From positions 1-39,414 of the forward strand of contig DGTJ01000014.1 of NCBI GenBank assembly GCA_002393725.1: a DNA stretch of 39,414 nt. The letters run 5' to 3'. The translations under genes and the position numbers were made by a program. Positions within the stretch are counted from its first letter, which is position 1; every line of letters starts with the position of its first letter. The notes under the pieces are model-generated. The model was not told the DNA's origin. It searched no databases and saw only the letters and a list, made by a program, of their open reading frames with translations. This DNA comes from Prevotella sp. UBA4339. GTDB lineage: Bacteria; Bacteroidota; Bacteroidia; Bacteroidales; Bacteroidaceae. Positions 31,890 through 39,414 of the stretch are shown here, piece by piece.

Positions 31890-33671
31890 ATGGAAGAGAA
31901 GATTAATAACGAAAAGCTACAGGCAGGCGAACATGGCGAGGTGACGGAGAAAAAGTCAGTAAGCTTCATCGAACAGAAAGTTATCAACGATCTGGCAGAA
32001 GGCAAGAATGGGGGAAGAATACAGACCCGTTTTCCACCAGAGCCAAATGGATATCTTCATATCGGGCATGCCAAGGCCATAGCTATCGACTTCAGTCTGG
32101 CTAAGAAATATAATGGTATCTGTAACCTCCGTTTCGATGACACCAACCCCATCAAGGAAGATACAGAGTATATCGAGAATATTGAGAACGATATCAAATG
32201 GCTGGGCTTCCAATGGGCAAATGTATACTATGCCAGCGACTATTTCCAGGAGCTTTGGGACTTCGCTGTATGGCTCATCAAGCAGGGACGTGCCTACGTT
32301 GACGAACAGAGTGCCGAGGTAATTGCCCAGCAGAAAGGAACGACCACAAGCCCCGGAACCAACAGCCCGTTCCGTGACCGTCCTGTAGAAGAAAATCTCA
32401 AGCTCTTCGAATTCATGAACAGTGGCAAATGCGAGCCTGGAACACTTGTGCTCAGAGCCAAGATTGACATGGCTCACCCGAACATGCTCTTCCGTGACCC
32501 GCTGATCTATCGTGTGCTCAACATTCCGCATATTCGTACAGGCAATAAGTGGAACGCATATCCGATGTACGACTTTACACATGGCCAGTGCGACTACCTT
32601 GAGGGCGTCACGCACTCTTGGTGTACGCTCGAGTTTGTTGAGCATCGTCCACTTTATGACCTGTTTGTCACATGGATGAAAGAGTGGAAGGGTGAGACTG
32701 ACAATATCGAGGATAACCGTCCTCGTCAGACAGAGTTCAATAAACTGAACCTCAACTACACCCTTATGTCGAAGCGTAATCTTCTGGCATTAGTCAACGA
32801 AAAACTAGTAAATGGTTGGGACGACCCACGCATGCCGACGATTTGCGGATTCCGTCGCAGAGGATACAGCCCTGAGAGTATCGTAAACTTTATCGACAAG
32901 ATAGGCTACACCAAGCTCGATGCCCTCAACGACATGGCACTTCTTGAGAGTGCTGTTCGTGATGACCTCAACAGTCGTGCCATCCGTGTAAGCGCTGTCC
33001 TTGATCCCGTAAAAGTGGTCATTACCAACTACCCAGAAGGACAAGTGGAGCAACTTGAAGCAGTAAACAACCCTGAGAATGAAGCTGATGGCACACACAC
33101 AATAGAGTTCAGCCGCGAGCTATGGATAGAGCGTGACGATTTCATGAAAGAGGCAGAGAAGAAGTTCATGCGCCTGGCTCCAGGCAAGGAGGTACGCCTC
33201 AAGAACGCCTATATCATCAAATGTGACGAGGAGCATCCGTGCGACGAAGACGAGAATGGCAATGTGACAACAATCTATTGCACATACGACCCAGACTCTC
33301 GCAGCGGCATGCCTGGCTCCAACCGTAAGATAAAAGGTAAGACCCTACACTGGGTAAGCTGCGCACATGCTGTAAAGGCAGAGGTACGATTGTACGACCG
33401 TCTGTGGAAGGTAGAGAATCCCCGTGATGAAATGGCAGCTATCCGTGAAGAGCAGAACTGCGATGCCGTAACTGCAATGAAACAGATCATCAACCCCGAC
33501 TCTCTCAGCATCATCAAGGACTGCTATGTAGAGCCATTCGCTGCAACGATGAAGCCTCTCACTTACTTGCAGTTCCAGCGTATCGGATACTTCACGCCAG
33601 ATTCCGACACCACCCCAGAACACCCTGTATTCAACAAGACCGTTGGTCTTAAAGATACTTGGAAAAAATAA
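31890..33671 (+). CDS. glnS: Glutaminyl-tRNA synthetase
   Basis: A 593-residue class I synthetase that charges tRNA-Gln. The ATP-binding signature is PPEPNGYLHIGHAKA with HIGH at 57-60, and the second signature is MSKR at 293-296. Between them are DDTNPIKEDTEYIENIENDI and TLEFVEHRPLYDLF. The C-terminal beta-barrel anticodon domain is present (LWIERDDF, GKEVRLKNAYIIKCD, YDPDSRSGMP). It is slightly longer than E. coli GlnS (554) because of an N-terminal Glu/Lys-rich leader of about 30 residues. It sits between mltG and a TPR gene. Confidence 0.96.
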   Translation: MEEKINNEKLQAGEHGEVTEKKSVSFIEQKVINDLAEGKNGGRIQTRFPPEPNGYLHIGHAKAIAIDFSLAKKYNGICNLRFDDTNPIKEDTEYIENIENDIKWLGFQWANVYYASDYFQELWDFAVWLIKQGRAYVDEQSAEVIAQQKGTTTSPGTNSPFRDRPVEENLKLFEFMNSGKCEPGTLVLRAKIDMAHPNMLFRDPLIYRVLNIPHIRTGNKWNAYPMYDFTHGQCDYLEGVTHSWCTLEFVEHRPLYDLFVTWMKEWKGETDNIEDNRPRQTEFNKLNLNYTLMSKRNLLALVNEKLVNGWDDPRMPTICGFRRRGYSPESIVNFIDKIGYTKLDALNDMALLESAVRDDLNSRAIRVSAVLDPVKVVITNYPEGQVEQLEAVNNPENEADGTHTIEFSRELWIERDDFMKEAEKKFMRLAPGKEVRLKNAYIIKCDEEHPCDEDENGNVTTIYCTYDPDSRSGMPGSNRKIKGKTLHWVSCAHAVKAEVRLYDRLWKVENPRDEMAAIREEQNCDAVTAMKQIINPDSLSIIKDCYVEPFAATMKPLTYLQFQRIGYFTPDSDTTPEHPVFNKTVGLKDTWKK

Positions 33672-33684
33672 AAAGGCTATAGCA

Positions 33685-35112
33685 TTGACTGACGATTCAG
33701 AATATTTCAAAAGCGAGGAATTCAAGGGTATTCTCAACCAATACGAAGACTCCGTCAGGTCAGGGCATCCTACATACATGGATGCCGATGACTTGGCGGA
33801 TATAGCAGACTATTACCAATTTGAAGGAAGGCAGAAAGATGCCACAGATGCCATCAACCTTGCCCTTCAGTATAATCCCAATGCCATCGGTCCCCTTCTC
33901 TATAAAGCCAGAGAGGCTCTAAGTTTTCAAAATTTCGACAAGGCACGTGAATATGCAGCACGCATAGAATCACTTGACGGCCTGGAATACTTATATATGA
34001 AATGTGAGATACTCATCTGTGAGGGTAAAGTCAACGAGGCTGATGAAATATTCCGTGAACATTTTAAAGGCGTGCCCCCCGATGAGCTCATAGACTTTGT
34101 CTACGATGTTGCAAATCTCTTCTCAGAGTATCAGCAATACGACAAGGCTTTCGAATGGATAGCCCGGTCACAAGGCGACAACTCTGACGAATTCAAGGAA
34201 CTCATGGCACGCACTCTCTTTGGGTTAGGCAAATACAAAGACAGTGAACGTATCTTCAACGAACTACTGGACCACGACCCATACTCCAACAGATACTGGA
34301 ATTCATTGGCTAGTGCACAGTTCATGAATGAGGACTACAGTGCATCAGTCACCAGCAGTGAATACGCTATCGCAATCGATCCAAATGATGCGGATAGTAT
34401 TCTTTCAAAAGCTAACGGCCTGTACCGGCTGGATAATTTCGAAGAAGCACTTAAATATTTCGAAAGATACAACAAGATTGTTGAGGACGACGAGTTTGGC
34501 TATCTGCATCAGGGGACATGCCTTATTAACCTTGGCCGTTTCCCCGAAGCGATATCCCGTTTGGAGAAGGCAGAGGAAATATCGTCAGCAGACTCACAGT
34601 ATCTGCCAGAGATTTATCAAGAACTGGCATTTGCCTATAGTGAACAGAAACTACCCGAGACAGCCCTATATTATATCGAAAAGACCAAAGACCTTGACTG
34701 CAACCATGCTGACATGGATGTAGTCAAAGGGCACATCCTTTTGGCCAATCATCGTATAGATGAGGCTGAGGAGGTGTTTAGGAATACCATCATCAACTCA
34801 GGCAATGCCCCAAGGACAATGCTGCGTATCATGGTATCTCTCTATGACAACAGATATGTAAAGGCATCATATCACTTATTTAAGAGATTCTTCACTTACG
34901 TAGACCAAGACTTCAACGAAGGATATTCATACATGGCACTTTGTTGCTTTGACCTTGGGAAATATGATGAGTTTATCAAATATCTTCATATTGGAGTTAA
35001 CAAGAATCCGAAAGAAGCGAAGATCGTATTAGGGCAGCTATTCCCCAATGGCATGCAAGTCTCAGACTATGAGTCATATTTTATAAACCAACTAAATAGA
35101 AAAGAGAAATGA
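33685..35112 (+). CDS. Tetratricopeptide-repeat protein
   Basis: A 475-residue soluble protein with about ten TPR-like helix pairs, for example LADIADYYQFEGRQKDATDA, EYLYMKCEILICEGKVNEAD, LMARTLFGLGKYKDSERIF and DADSILSKANGLYRLDNFEE. No signal peptide or membrane segment is seen. I choose the TTG at 33685 as start because the open frame extends into the end of glnS with no ATG, and the first in-frame ATG (33778) would cut off sequence that already looks like part of the protein. A start at 33778 remains possible. It overlaps dedA by 4 bases. Its function is unknown; TPR arrays mediate protein contacts. Confidence 0.75.
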   Translation: MTDDSEYFKSEEFKGILNQYEDSVRSGHPTYMDADDLADIADYYQFEGRQKDATDAINLALQYNPNAIGPLLYKAREALSFQNFDKAREYAARIESLDGLEYLYMKCEILICEGKVNEADEIFREHFKGVPPDELIDFVYDVANLFSEYQQYDKAFEWIARSQGDNSDEFKELMARTLFGLGKYKDSERIFNELLDHDPYSNRYWNSLASAQFMNEDYSASVTSSEYAIAIDPNDADSILSKANGLYRLDNFEEALKYFERYNKIVEDDEFGYLHQGTCLINLGRFPEAISRLEKAEEISSADSQYLPEIYQELAFAYSEQKLPETALYYIEKTKDLDCNHADMDVVKGHILLANHRIDEAEEVFRNTIINSGNAPRTMLRIMVSLYDNRYVKASYHLFKRFFTYVDQDFNEGYSYMALCCFDLGKYDEFIKYLHIGVNKNPKEAKIVLGQLFPNGMQVSDYESYFINQLNRKEK

Positions 35113-35738
35113 ATTTTATCAGTTCCCTACTTGGAAACCTGAATTACGTTACAATACTCTTCCTGATGTTTTTGGAGAGTACTGTTATACCTGTGCCCTC
35201 AGAGTTTGTTGTCACTCCGGCAGCCTACCATGCCGCAGGAGGCAATCTCGATGTATTCCTTGTAATACTTTTCGCAACCATAGGAGCCGATATGGGAGCA
35301 ACCATCAACTATGTTGTCGCCTATTATGTGGGGCGCCCGGTCATATACAGTTTCGCAAATAGCAAATGGGGAAAGATGTGCCTTCTTAATCAGGAAAAGG
35401 TAGAGAAGAGCGAGAGATATTTCGATGACCATGGTGTTGTGGCTACATTGACAGGAAGACTCATTCCCGGCATCCGACATCTTATATCAATTCCTGCTGG
35501 ACTTGCCAAGATGAATTATTGGAAATTCCTCCTCTATACAACTATCGGAGCTGGAGTTTGGCATGCCATTCTTGCAGGACTGGGGTGGTATCTTCACAGC
35601 ATAGTACCAGAGGACCAGCTTAACGATAAGATATCCGAGTATGCTGAATATATAAAGTTTACCATTATAGGTATAGTGCTCATAGCTGTAGCATATTTTG
35701 CCCTTAAGTATTATTTTAAGAAAAGAAAAGCTGCATAA
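35109..35738 (+). CDS. DedA/VTT-family membrane protein
   Basis: A 209-residue inner-membrane protein with about five hydrophobic segments. The family motif is present: FLESTVIPVPSEFVVTP near the N-terminus, GADMGATINYVVAYYVGRP, and GRLIPGIRHLISIPAGLAKM with the conserved Arg residues. DedA proteins recycle lipid carriers such as undecaprenyl phosphate and affect membrane energetics; homologs are needed for cationic peptide resistance in several bacteria. The ATG overlaps the TPR stop. The C-terminus is a short basic tail. The lipid-carrier role would fit the surface glycan genes nearby, but this link is inference. Confidence 0.88.
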   Translation: MNFISSLLGNLNYVTILFLMFLESTVIPVPSEFVVTPAAYHAAGGNLDVFLVILFATIGADMGATINYVVAYYVGRPVIYSFANSKWGKMCLLNQEKVEKSERYFDDHGVVATLTGRLIPGIRHLISIPAGLAKMNYWKFLLYTTIGAGVWHAILAGLGWYLHSIVPEDQLNDKISEYAEYIKFTIIGIVLIAVAYFALKYYFKKRKAA

Positions 35739-35784
35739 AAGCGAGATTTTCCGCTAAAAATTCTTTTGTTTGGAATAATTTGTT

Positions 35785-35792
35785 TATTTTTG
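35785..35792 (+). promoter_or_regulatory. -7 element of the GDP-fucose operon promoter
   Basis: TATTTTTG fits TAnnTTTG, 27 bases ahead of the manC ATG at 35820. TTTG is present at 35765-35768, 16 bases upstream, shorter than the usual 19-20. Confidence 0.5.
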
Positions 35793-35819
35793 CAGATTAT
35801 TTTCAAACGGAAAGAGTAT

Positions 35820-36887
35820 ATGGCAAAATCAAGCAACCATTTGGTGATTATGGCAGGCGGCGTTGGTAGTCGTTTCTGGCCTATGAGTACTGCTGAGCAT
35901 CCGAAGCAGTTTATTGATGTACTCGGTGTAGGTAAGAGTCTGTTGCAATTGACAGTAGAGCGATTTAGCAGTCTTGTTGCACCCGAGAATGTATGGGTAG
36001 TAACGAATCAGAAATATGCGGGCATCGTTAAGCAGCAACTTCCTGACATACCAGAAGGCAATATCCTCTATGAGCCCTGCCGCCGCAATACAGCCCCATG
36101 TATCGCCTATGTCAGCTGGCGTATTAAAGCGAAAGACCCCAAGGCAAATATTGTTGTTACGCCAAGCGACCACATCGTCATGAACACCGTTGAATTCCAG
36201 AGAGTCATCAAGGAATGCATGCAGTTCACCAATGAGACAGACGCCATAGTCACTCTCGGTATGAAACCTAATCGTCCAGAAACAGGTTATGGCTATATCC
36301 AGGCCGATTTAAGCACTTCATCGCTTCGCAACAAGGAAATATATCGTGTTGACTCTTTCCGTGAAAAGCCTAATCTTGAGACGGCATTAAAATATATTCA
36401 GAAGAACAATTACTTCTGGAATGCCGGCATCTTCATCTGGAACGTAAACACCATTGTGAATGCCTTCCGTATCTACCAGCCTGCTATGGCAAAGATCTTC
36501 GAATCGATGCATAGCGTCTATGGAACCGAAAAGGAGCAGGAAAAAATCAATGAGCGCTTCCCTGAGTGTGAAAGCATCTCTGTCGACTATGCCATCATGG
36601 AGAAAGCTGAAGAGATATTTGTTTGTCCCGCAGACTTTGGATGGAGCGACCTTGGCACATGGGGCTCACTTCATGAACAAAGCAAGAAAGACCTCTATGG
36701 CAATGCCTGTATTGGTCCGGACATCAACATCATAGAAAGCCACAACTGCATAGTTCACACCACCCAGGAAAAGAAAGTCGTTGTACAGGGCCTCGATGGA
36801 TATATTGTAGCAGAGAACAACAATACTTTGTTAATTTGTAAATTATCAGAAGAACAGCGAATCAAGCAGTTCTCTGGCGAAAACTAA
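35820..36887 (+). CDS. manC: Mannose-1-phosphate guanylyltransferase
   Basis: Makes GDP-mannose from mannose-1-phosphate and GTP. The 355-residue protein starts MAKSSNHLVIMAGGVGSRFWPMS, which carries the nucleotide-binding loop GGVGSRFWP and the KQF signature after it. TPSDHIV, GYGYIQADL and FREKPNLETALKYI are typical, as is NYFWNAGIFIWNVNTIV. It lacks the C-terminal phosphomannose isomerase domain of E. coli ManC (478 residues), so it is the single-function form. I start at the ATG 35820; the longer frame begins within the promoter region. It is followed after 6 bases by gmd. Confidence 0.94.
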   Translation: MAKSSNHLVIMAGGVGSRFWPMSTAEHPKQFIDVLGVGKSLLQLTVERFSSLVAPENVWVVTNQKYAGIVKQQLPDIPEGNILYEPCRRNTAPCIAYVSWRIKAKDPKANIVVTPSDHIVMNTVEFQRVIKECMQFTNETDAIVTLGMKPNRPETGYGYIQADLSTSSLRNKEIYRVDSFREKPNLETALKYIQKNNYFWNAGIFIWNVNTIVNAFRIYQPAMAKIFESMHSVYGTEKEQEKINERFPECESISVDYAIMEKAEEIFVCPADFGWSDLGTWGSLHEQSKKDLYGNACIGPDINIIESHNCIVHTTQEKKVVVQGLDGYIVAENNNTLLICKLSEEQRIKQFSGEN

Positions 36888-36893
36888 ATAATT

Positions 36894-37979
36894 ATGGAGA
36901 AGAAAGTCGCACTTATTACAGGTATCACCGGACAGGATGGTTCCTACCTGGCAGAATTCCTGATTGAGAAAGGATATGAGGTACACGGTCTTTTACGCCG
37001 TTCTTCATCATTCAACACAGGTAGAATCGAGCACCTATACCTCGACGAATGGGTTCGCGACACGAAGAAAAAGCGTTTAGTAAATCTGCACTGGGCAGAT
37101 ATGACCGATTCCTCTTCTCTTATACGCATCATCGGTGAGACTCGCCCTACTGAAATTTACAATCTTGCAGCTCAGAGCCATGTCAAGGTGTCTTTCGACG
37201 TACCAGAGTATACTGCTGACGTAGATGCCACAGGAGTATTAAGACTCTTAGAGGCTGTTCGTATCTGCGGTTTGGAAAGGACATGCCGCATTTACCAGGC
37301 TTCCACTTCTGAGTTGTATGGAAAGGTACAGGAGGTTCCGCAGAGCGAGACCACCCCATTCTATCCCCGCAGCCCGTATTCTGTAGCTAAGCTCTACGGA
37401 TTTTGGATTATGAAGAATTATCGCGAGTCTTACAATATGTACTGCTGCAATGGTATACTTTTCAACCATGAGAGCGAACGTCGCGGTGAGAACTTCGTCA
37501 CTCGCAAGATCACCCTTGCCGCAGCCCGTATAGCACAGGGCTATCAAGACAAGCTCTATCTTGGCAATCTGAACTCACTCCGTGACTGGGGATATGCCAA
37601 GGACTATATTGAGTGCATGTGGCTTATTCTTCAGCAACCAGAACCAGACGACTTCGTCATTGCTACAGGCGAATATCATACAGTACGCGAGTTTGCAACT
37701 CTCGCTTTTAAAGAGGTAGGCATCGAGATTGAGTGGCGTGGCGATGGTGTAGACGAGAAGGGCTATGACAAGAAGACCGGTAAGGTGCTTATCGAGGTTG
37801 ACCCGAAGTACTTCCGTCCTGCAGAGGTGGATCAGTTGCTTGGCAATCCAGCAAAGGCGAAGGCAAAACTTGGATGGAATCCACACAAGACATCATTCGA
37901 GGAGCTAATACACATTATGGTTCAACACGACATGAAGTTTGTCAGGAAGCTATTCATTAAAGCCCAGATGGAAGAATGA
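36894..37979 (+). CDS. gmd: GDP-mannose 4,6-dehydratase
   Basis: Converts GDP-mannose to GDP-4-keto-6-deoxymannose, the first dedicated step to GDP-fucose. The 361-residue SDR-fold enzyme has the NAD(P) loop in ITGITGQDGSYLAEFLI and the dinucleotide-contact region HGLLRRSSSFNTGRIEHLY. The catalytic Tyr and Lys are in SPYSVAKLYGFW, and the Ser/Thr partner in STSELYGKVQE. LFNHESERRGENFVTRKIT is the tetramer region typical of Gmd. All features match the family at full length. Its stop overlaps the start of fcl by 4 bases. Confidence 0.97.
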   Translation: MEKKVALITGITGQDGSYLAEFLIEKGYEVHGLLRRSSSFNTGRIEHLYLDEWVRDTKKKRLVNLHWADMTDSSSLIRIIGETRPTEIYNLAAQSHVKVSFDVPEYTADVDATGVLRLLEAVRICGLERTCRIYQASTSELYGKVQEVPQSETTPFYPRSPYSVAKLYGFWIMKNYRESYNMYCCNGILFNHESERRGENFVTRKITLAAARIAQGYQDKLYLGNLNSLRDWGYAKDYIECMWLILQQPEPDDFVIATGEYHTVREFATLAFKEVGIEIEWRGDGVDEKGYDKKTGKVLIEVDPKYFRPAEVDQLLGNPAKAKAKLGWNPHKTSFEELIHIMVQHDMKFVRKLFIKAQMEE

Positions 37980-39148
37980 GTTTAAGTAAAGAATCAAAGA
38001 TATATGTAGCGGGACATCACGGACTTGTGGGTTCCGCTATTTGGAATAACCTCCTTCAGCGAGGCTATACCAATCTCGTAGGTCGCAGTCACAAGGAGCT
38101 CGACCTCACAGACCAGTTAGCAGTAAGGAAGTTCTTTGATGAGGAGCGTCCCGATGCTGTGGTATTGGCAGCCGCCTTCGTTGGTGGAATCATGGCCAAT
38201 TCGCTCTATCGTGCCGACTTCATCATGATGAATATGAAGATACAGTGCAATGTCATCTCTGAGGCATACGCTCATGGAGTGAAGAAACTGCTCTTCCTTG
38301 GTAGCACTTGCATCTATCCCAAGAATGCTCCGCAGCCAATGAAGGAGGACTGCCTGCTTACCTCGCCGCTGGAATACACAAATGAGGAGTATGCCATAGC
38401 AAAGATTGCCGGCCTGAAGATGTGCGAGAGCTATAATCTGCAGTATGGAACCAACTATATTGCCGTTATGCCAACGAACCTATATGGCCCGAATGACAAT
38501 TTCCATTTGGAGAACAGCCATGTCATGCCTGCCATGATGCGCAAGATATACCTTGCAAAGCTTATCCACGACGATGCCTGGGACAAGATTGCCATCGACC
38601 TGGACAAACGTCCTATAGAGGGGGTAAACGGCTCTGCTTCGCATGAAGACATTCTCTCAGTATTGGCAAAATACGGTATATATAATAATAAGGTGGTACT
38701 TTGGGGTACTGGCACACCGCTACGAGAGTTTCTTTGGAGCGAAGACATGGCCGATGCCTCTGTACATATACTCTTGAATGTCAATTTCTCTGATATTATC
38801 GGCATTGAGAAATATTCATCCGTACATTACGGTGCAAGCACGGATGGGGCTGTTGACCGCAACCACAGTGCAGGACGTGGCGGAGCCATCCCAAAACTTG
38901 GCGAGATACGCAATTGCCATATAAACGTAGGTACTGGCAAAGAGCTTACCATTCGAGAACTCTCTGAATTAGTTGTAAGGGCAGTAGGTTTTGAGGGTTC
39001 TGTGGAATTCGACTCATCCAAGCCAGACGGAACAATGCGCAAACTAATTGATGTAAGTAAGCTCCATTCCCTTGGATGGACTCATAAAGTAGAAATCGAA
39101 GATGGAGTCCAAAAACTTTTCCAATGGTATCAAGCAAGTCTTCAATAA
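37976..39148 (+). CDS. fcl: GDP-L-fucose synthase
   Basis: Epimerises at C3 and C5 and then reduces GDP-4-keto-6-deoxymannose to GDP-L-fucose with NADPH. The 390-residue protein has VAGHHGLVGSAIWNNLL, the catalytic GSTCIYPKNAPQPM, and Tyr-Lys in EEYAIAKIAG. DFHLENSHVMPAM-like sequence (NDNFHLENSHVMPA) and NVGTGKELTIREL follow. It is about 70 residues longer than E. coli Fcl (321): extra segments lie at IEGVNGSASHEDILSVLAK and SSVHYGASTDGAVDRNHSAG, seen in Bacteroidales forms. It overlaps gmd and ends the operon at a strong terminator. Confidence 0.96.
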   Translation: MSLSKESKIYVAGHHGLVGSAIWNNLLQRGYTNLVGRSHKELDLTDQLAVRKFFDEERPDAVVLAAAFVGGIMANSLYRADFIMMNMKIQCNVISEAYAHGVKKLLFLGSTCIYPKNAPQPMKEDCLLTSPLEYTNEEYAIAKIAGLKMCESYNLQYGTNYIAVMPTNLYGPNDNFHLENSHVMPAMMRKIYLAKLIHDDAWDKIAIDLDKRPIEGVNGSASHEDILSVLAKYGIYNNKVVLWGTGTPLREFLWSEDMADASVHILLNVNFSDIIGIEKYSSVHYGASTDGAVDRNHSAGRGGAIPKLGEIRNCHINVGTGKELTIRELSELVVRAVGFEGSVEFDSSKPDGTMRKLIDVSKLHSLGWTHKVEIEDGVQKLFQWYQASLQ

Positions 39149-39150
39149 AA

Positions 39151-39176
39151 AAAATCCCGCCTGCAGGCGGGATTTT
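39151..39176. terminator. Perfect palindromic bidirectional terminator
   Basis: AAAATCCCGCCTG and its exact complement CAGGCGGGATTTT form a 26-base palindrome, with A and T runs at either end. It starts 2 bases after the fcl stop and ends 2 bases before the stop of the convergent kinase gene, so it serves both. Confidence 0.92.
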
Positions 39177-39178
39177 CA

Positions 39179-39414
39179 TTAAATCTTTGATTTTAGAATA
39201 TCTTTCCATCTGGCATAAGCCTCAGCATAAGCTTCACGATCAGCCTGCTTAGGTTCAATCACCTGCAGTTTCTCAAGTGAGGCAAATGCCTCATCGGCAT
39301 TAGCGTATATACCGGCACCGATACCTGCACCCTTCGCTGCACCAACAGAGCCGTCCGTATCATAAAGTTCAATAGTTGCCCCACTCACACCAGCCAGCGT
39401 GTCACGGAACAATG
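39179..39414 (-). CDS. xylB: FGGY-family carbohydrate kinase (xylulokinase-like), C-terminal fragment at window edge
   Basis: Only the last 78 or so codons are in the window; the gene continues past 39414. GVSGATIELYDTDGSVGAAK and the following GAGIGAGIYANADEAF are the C-terminal ATP-site motifs of FGGY kinases, and the T/DG-S-x-GAA pattern is that of xylulokinase XylB, which phosphorylates D-xylulose. The C-terminal helix AEAYARWKDILKSKI is normal for the family. The internal ATG near the edge is not the start. With the hemicellulose- or pectin-type hydrolase at the other end of the window, this fits pentose use. Fuculokinase and other FGGY members cannot be excluded from so short a fragment. 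Confidence 0.8.
   Translation of the reverse strand, partial: LFRDTLAGVSGATIELYDTDGSVGAAKGAGIGAGIYANADEAFASLEKLQVIEPKQADREAYAEAYARWKDILKSKI

Overview
The window looks like chromosomal DNA of a Bacteroidota, most likely a Prevotella/Segatella-type Bacteroidales. The main evidence is a recurring promoter form, TTTG about 19-20 bases upstream of TAnnTTTG, found before many genes on both strands. Supporting evidence is a ribosomal protein S16 with a long Ala/Glu/Lys-rich tail, a two-domain extracellular glycan hydrolase, a pyruvate phosphate dikinase, and a lipoprotein with an acidic surface-export signal. No tRNA, rRNA, CRISPR array, insertion sequence or prophage gene was recognised.

Layout. 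(1) 1-3319, minus: a large secreted GH43 + GH78 enzyme, cut by the left edge. (2) 3509-12555, minus: a tight block of stress, redox and hydrolase genes. It holds a truncated metallo-beta-lactamase-fold gene, a winged-helix protein, a phosphatidylserine-decarboxylase-like lipoprotein, umuC with an in-frame deletion, umuD, alpha/beta hydrolases, an FMN reductase, an acetyltransferase, a carbonic anhydrase, a YqiA-DUF1653 fusion and a nitroreductase. Several genes overlap or are 1-12 bases apart, so parts of it are probably co-transcribed. (3) 12564-12876: a short coding remnant with a 12-base repeat, then a long hairpin after ppdK. (4) 12893-18395: ppdK, divergent rlmD and a porin. (5) 18392-24658: a surface polysaccharide module (flippase, three overlapping glycosyltransferases, a fourth separate one) with rpsP embedded. 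(6) 24805-27403: rubrerythrin, a WecB-like epimerase with altered active-site residues, a 6S-like structured RNA, and riboflavin synthase. (7) 27409-35738: malQ and a HAD phosphatase on the minus strand; mltG, glnS, a TPR protein and a DedA protein on the plus strand. (8) 35820-39148: manC-gmd-fcl, the complete route from mannose-1-phosphate to GDP-L-fucose, closed by a perfect palindromic terminator. (9) The right edge cuts an FGGY carbohydrate kinase (xylulokinase-like).

Working together. The flippase, glycosyltransferases, WecB-like protein and GDP-fucose operon point to a fucose-containing surface glycan, although they are in separate transcription units. The GH43/GH78 enzyme, malQ and the kinase fit plant-polysaccharide and starch use. 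The most unusual items are the candidate 6S RNA ahead of ribE, the UmuC lacking its catalytic centre, the decarboxylase-like lipoprotein next to umuDC, the WecB-like protein without two usual catalytic residues, and a glycosyltransferase gene whose promoter lies so close to its ATG that its mRNA is probably leaderless.
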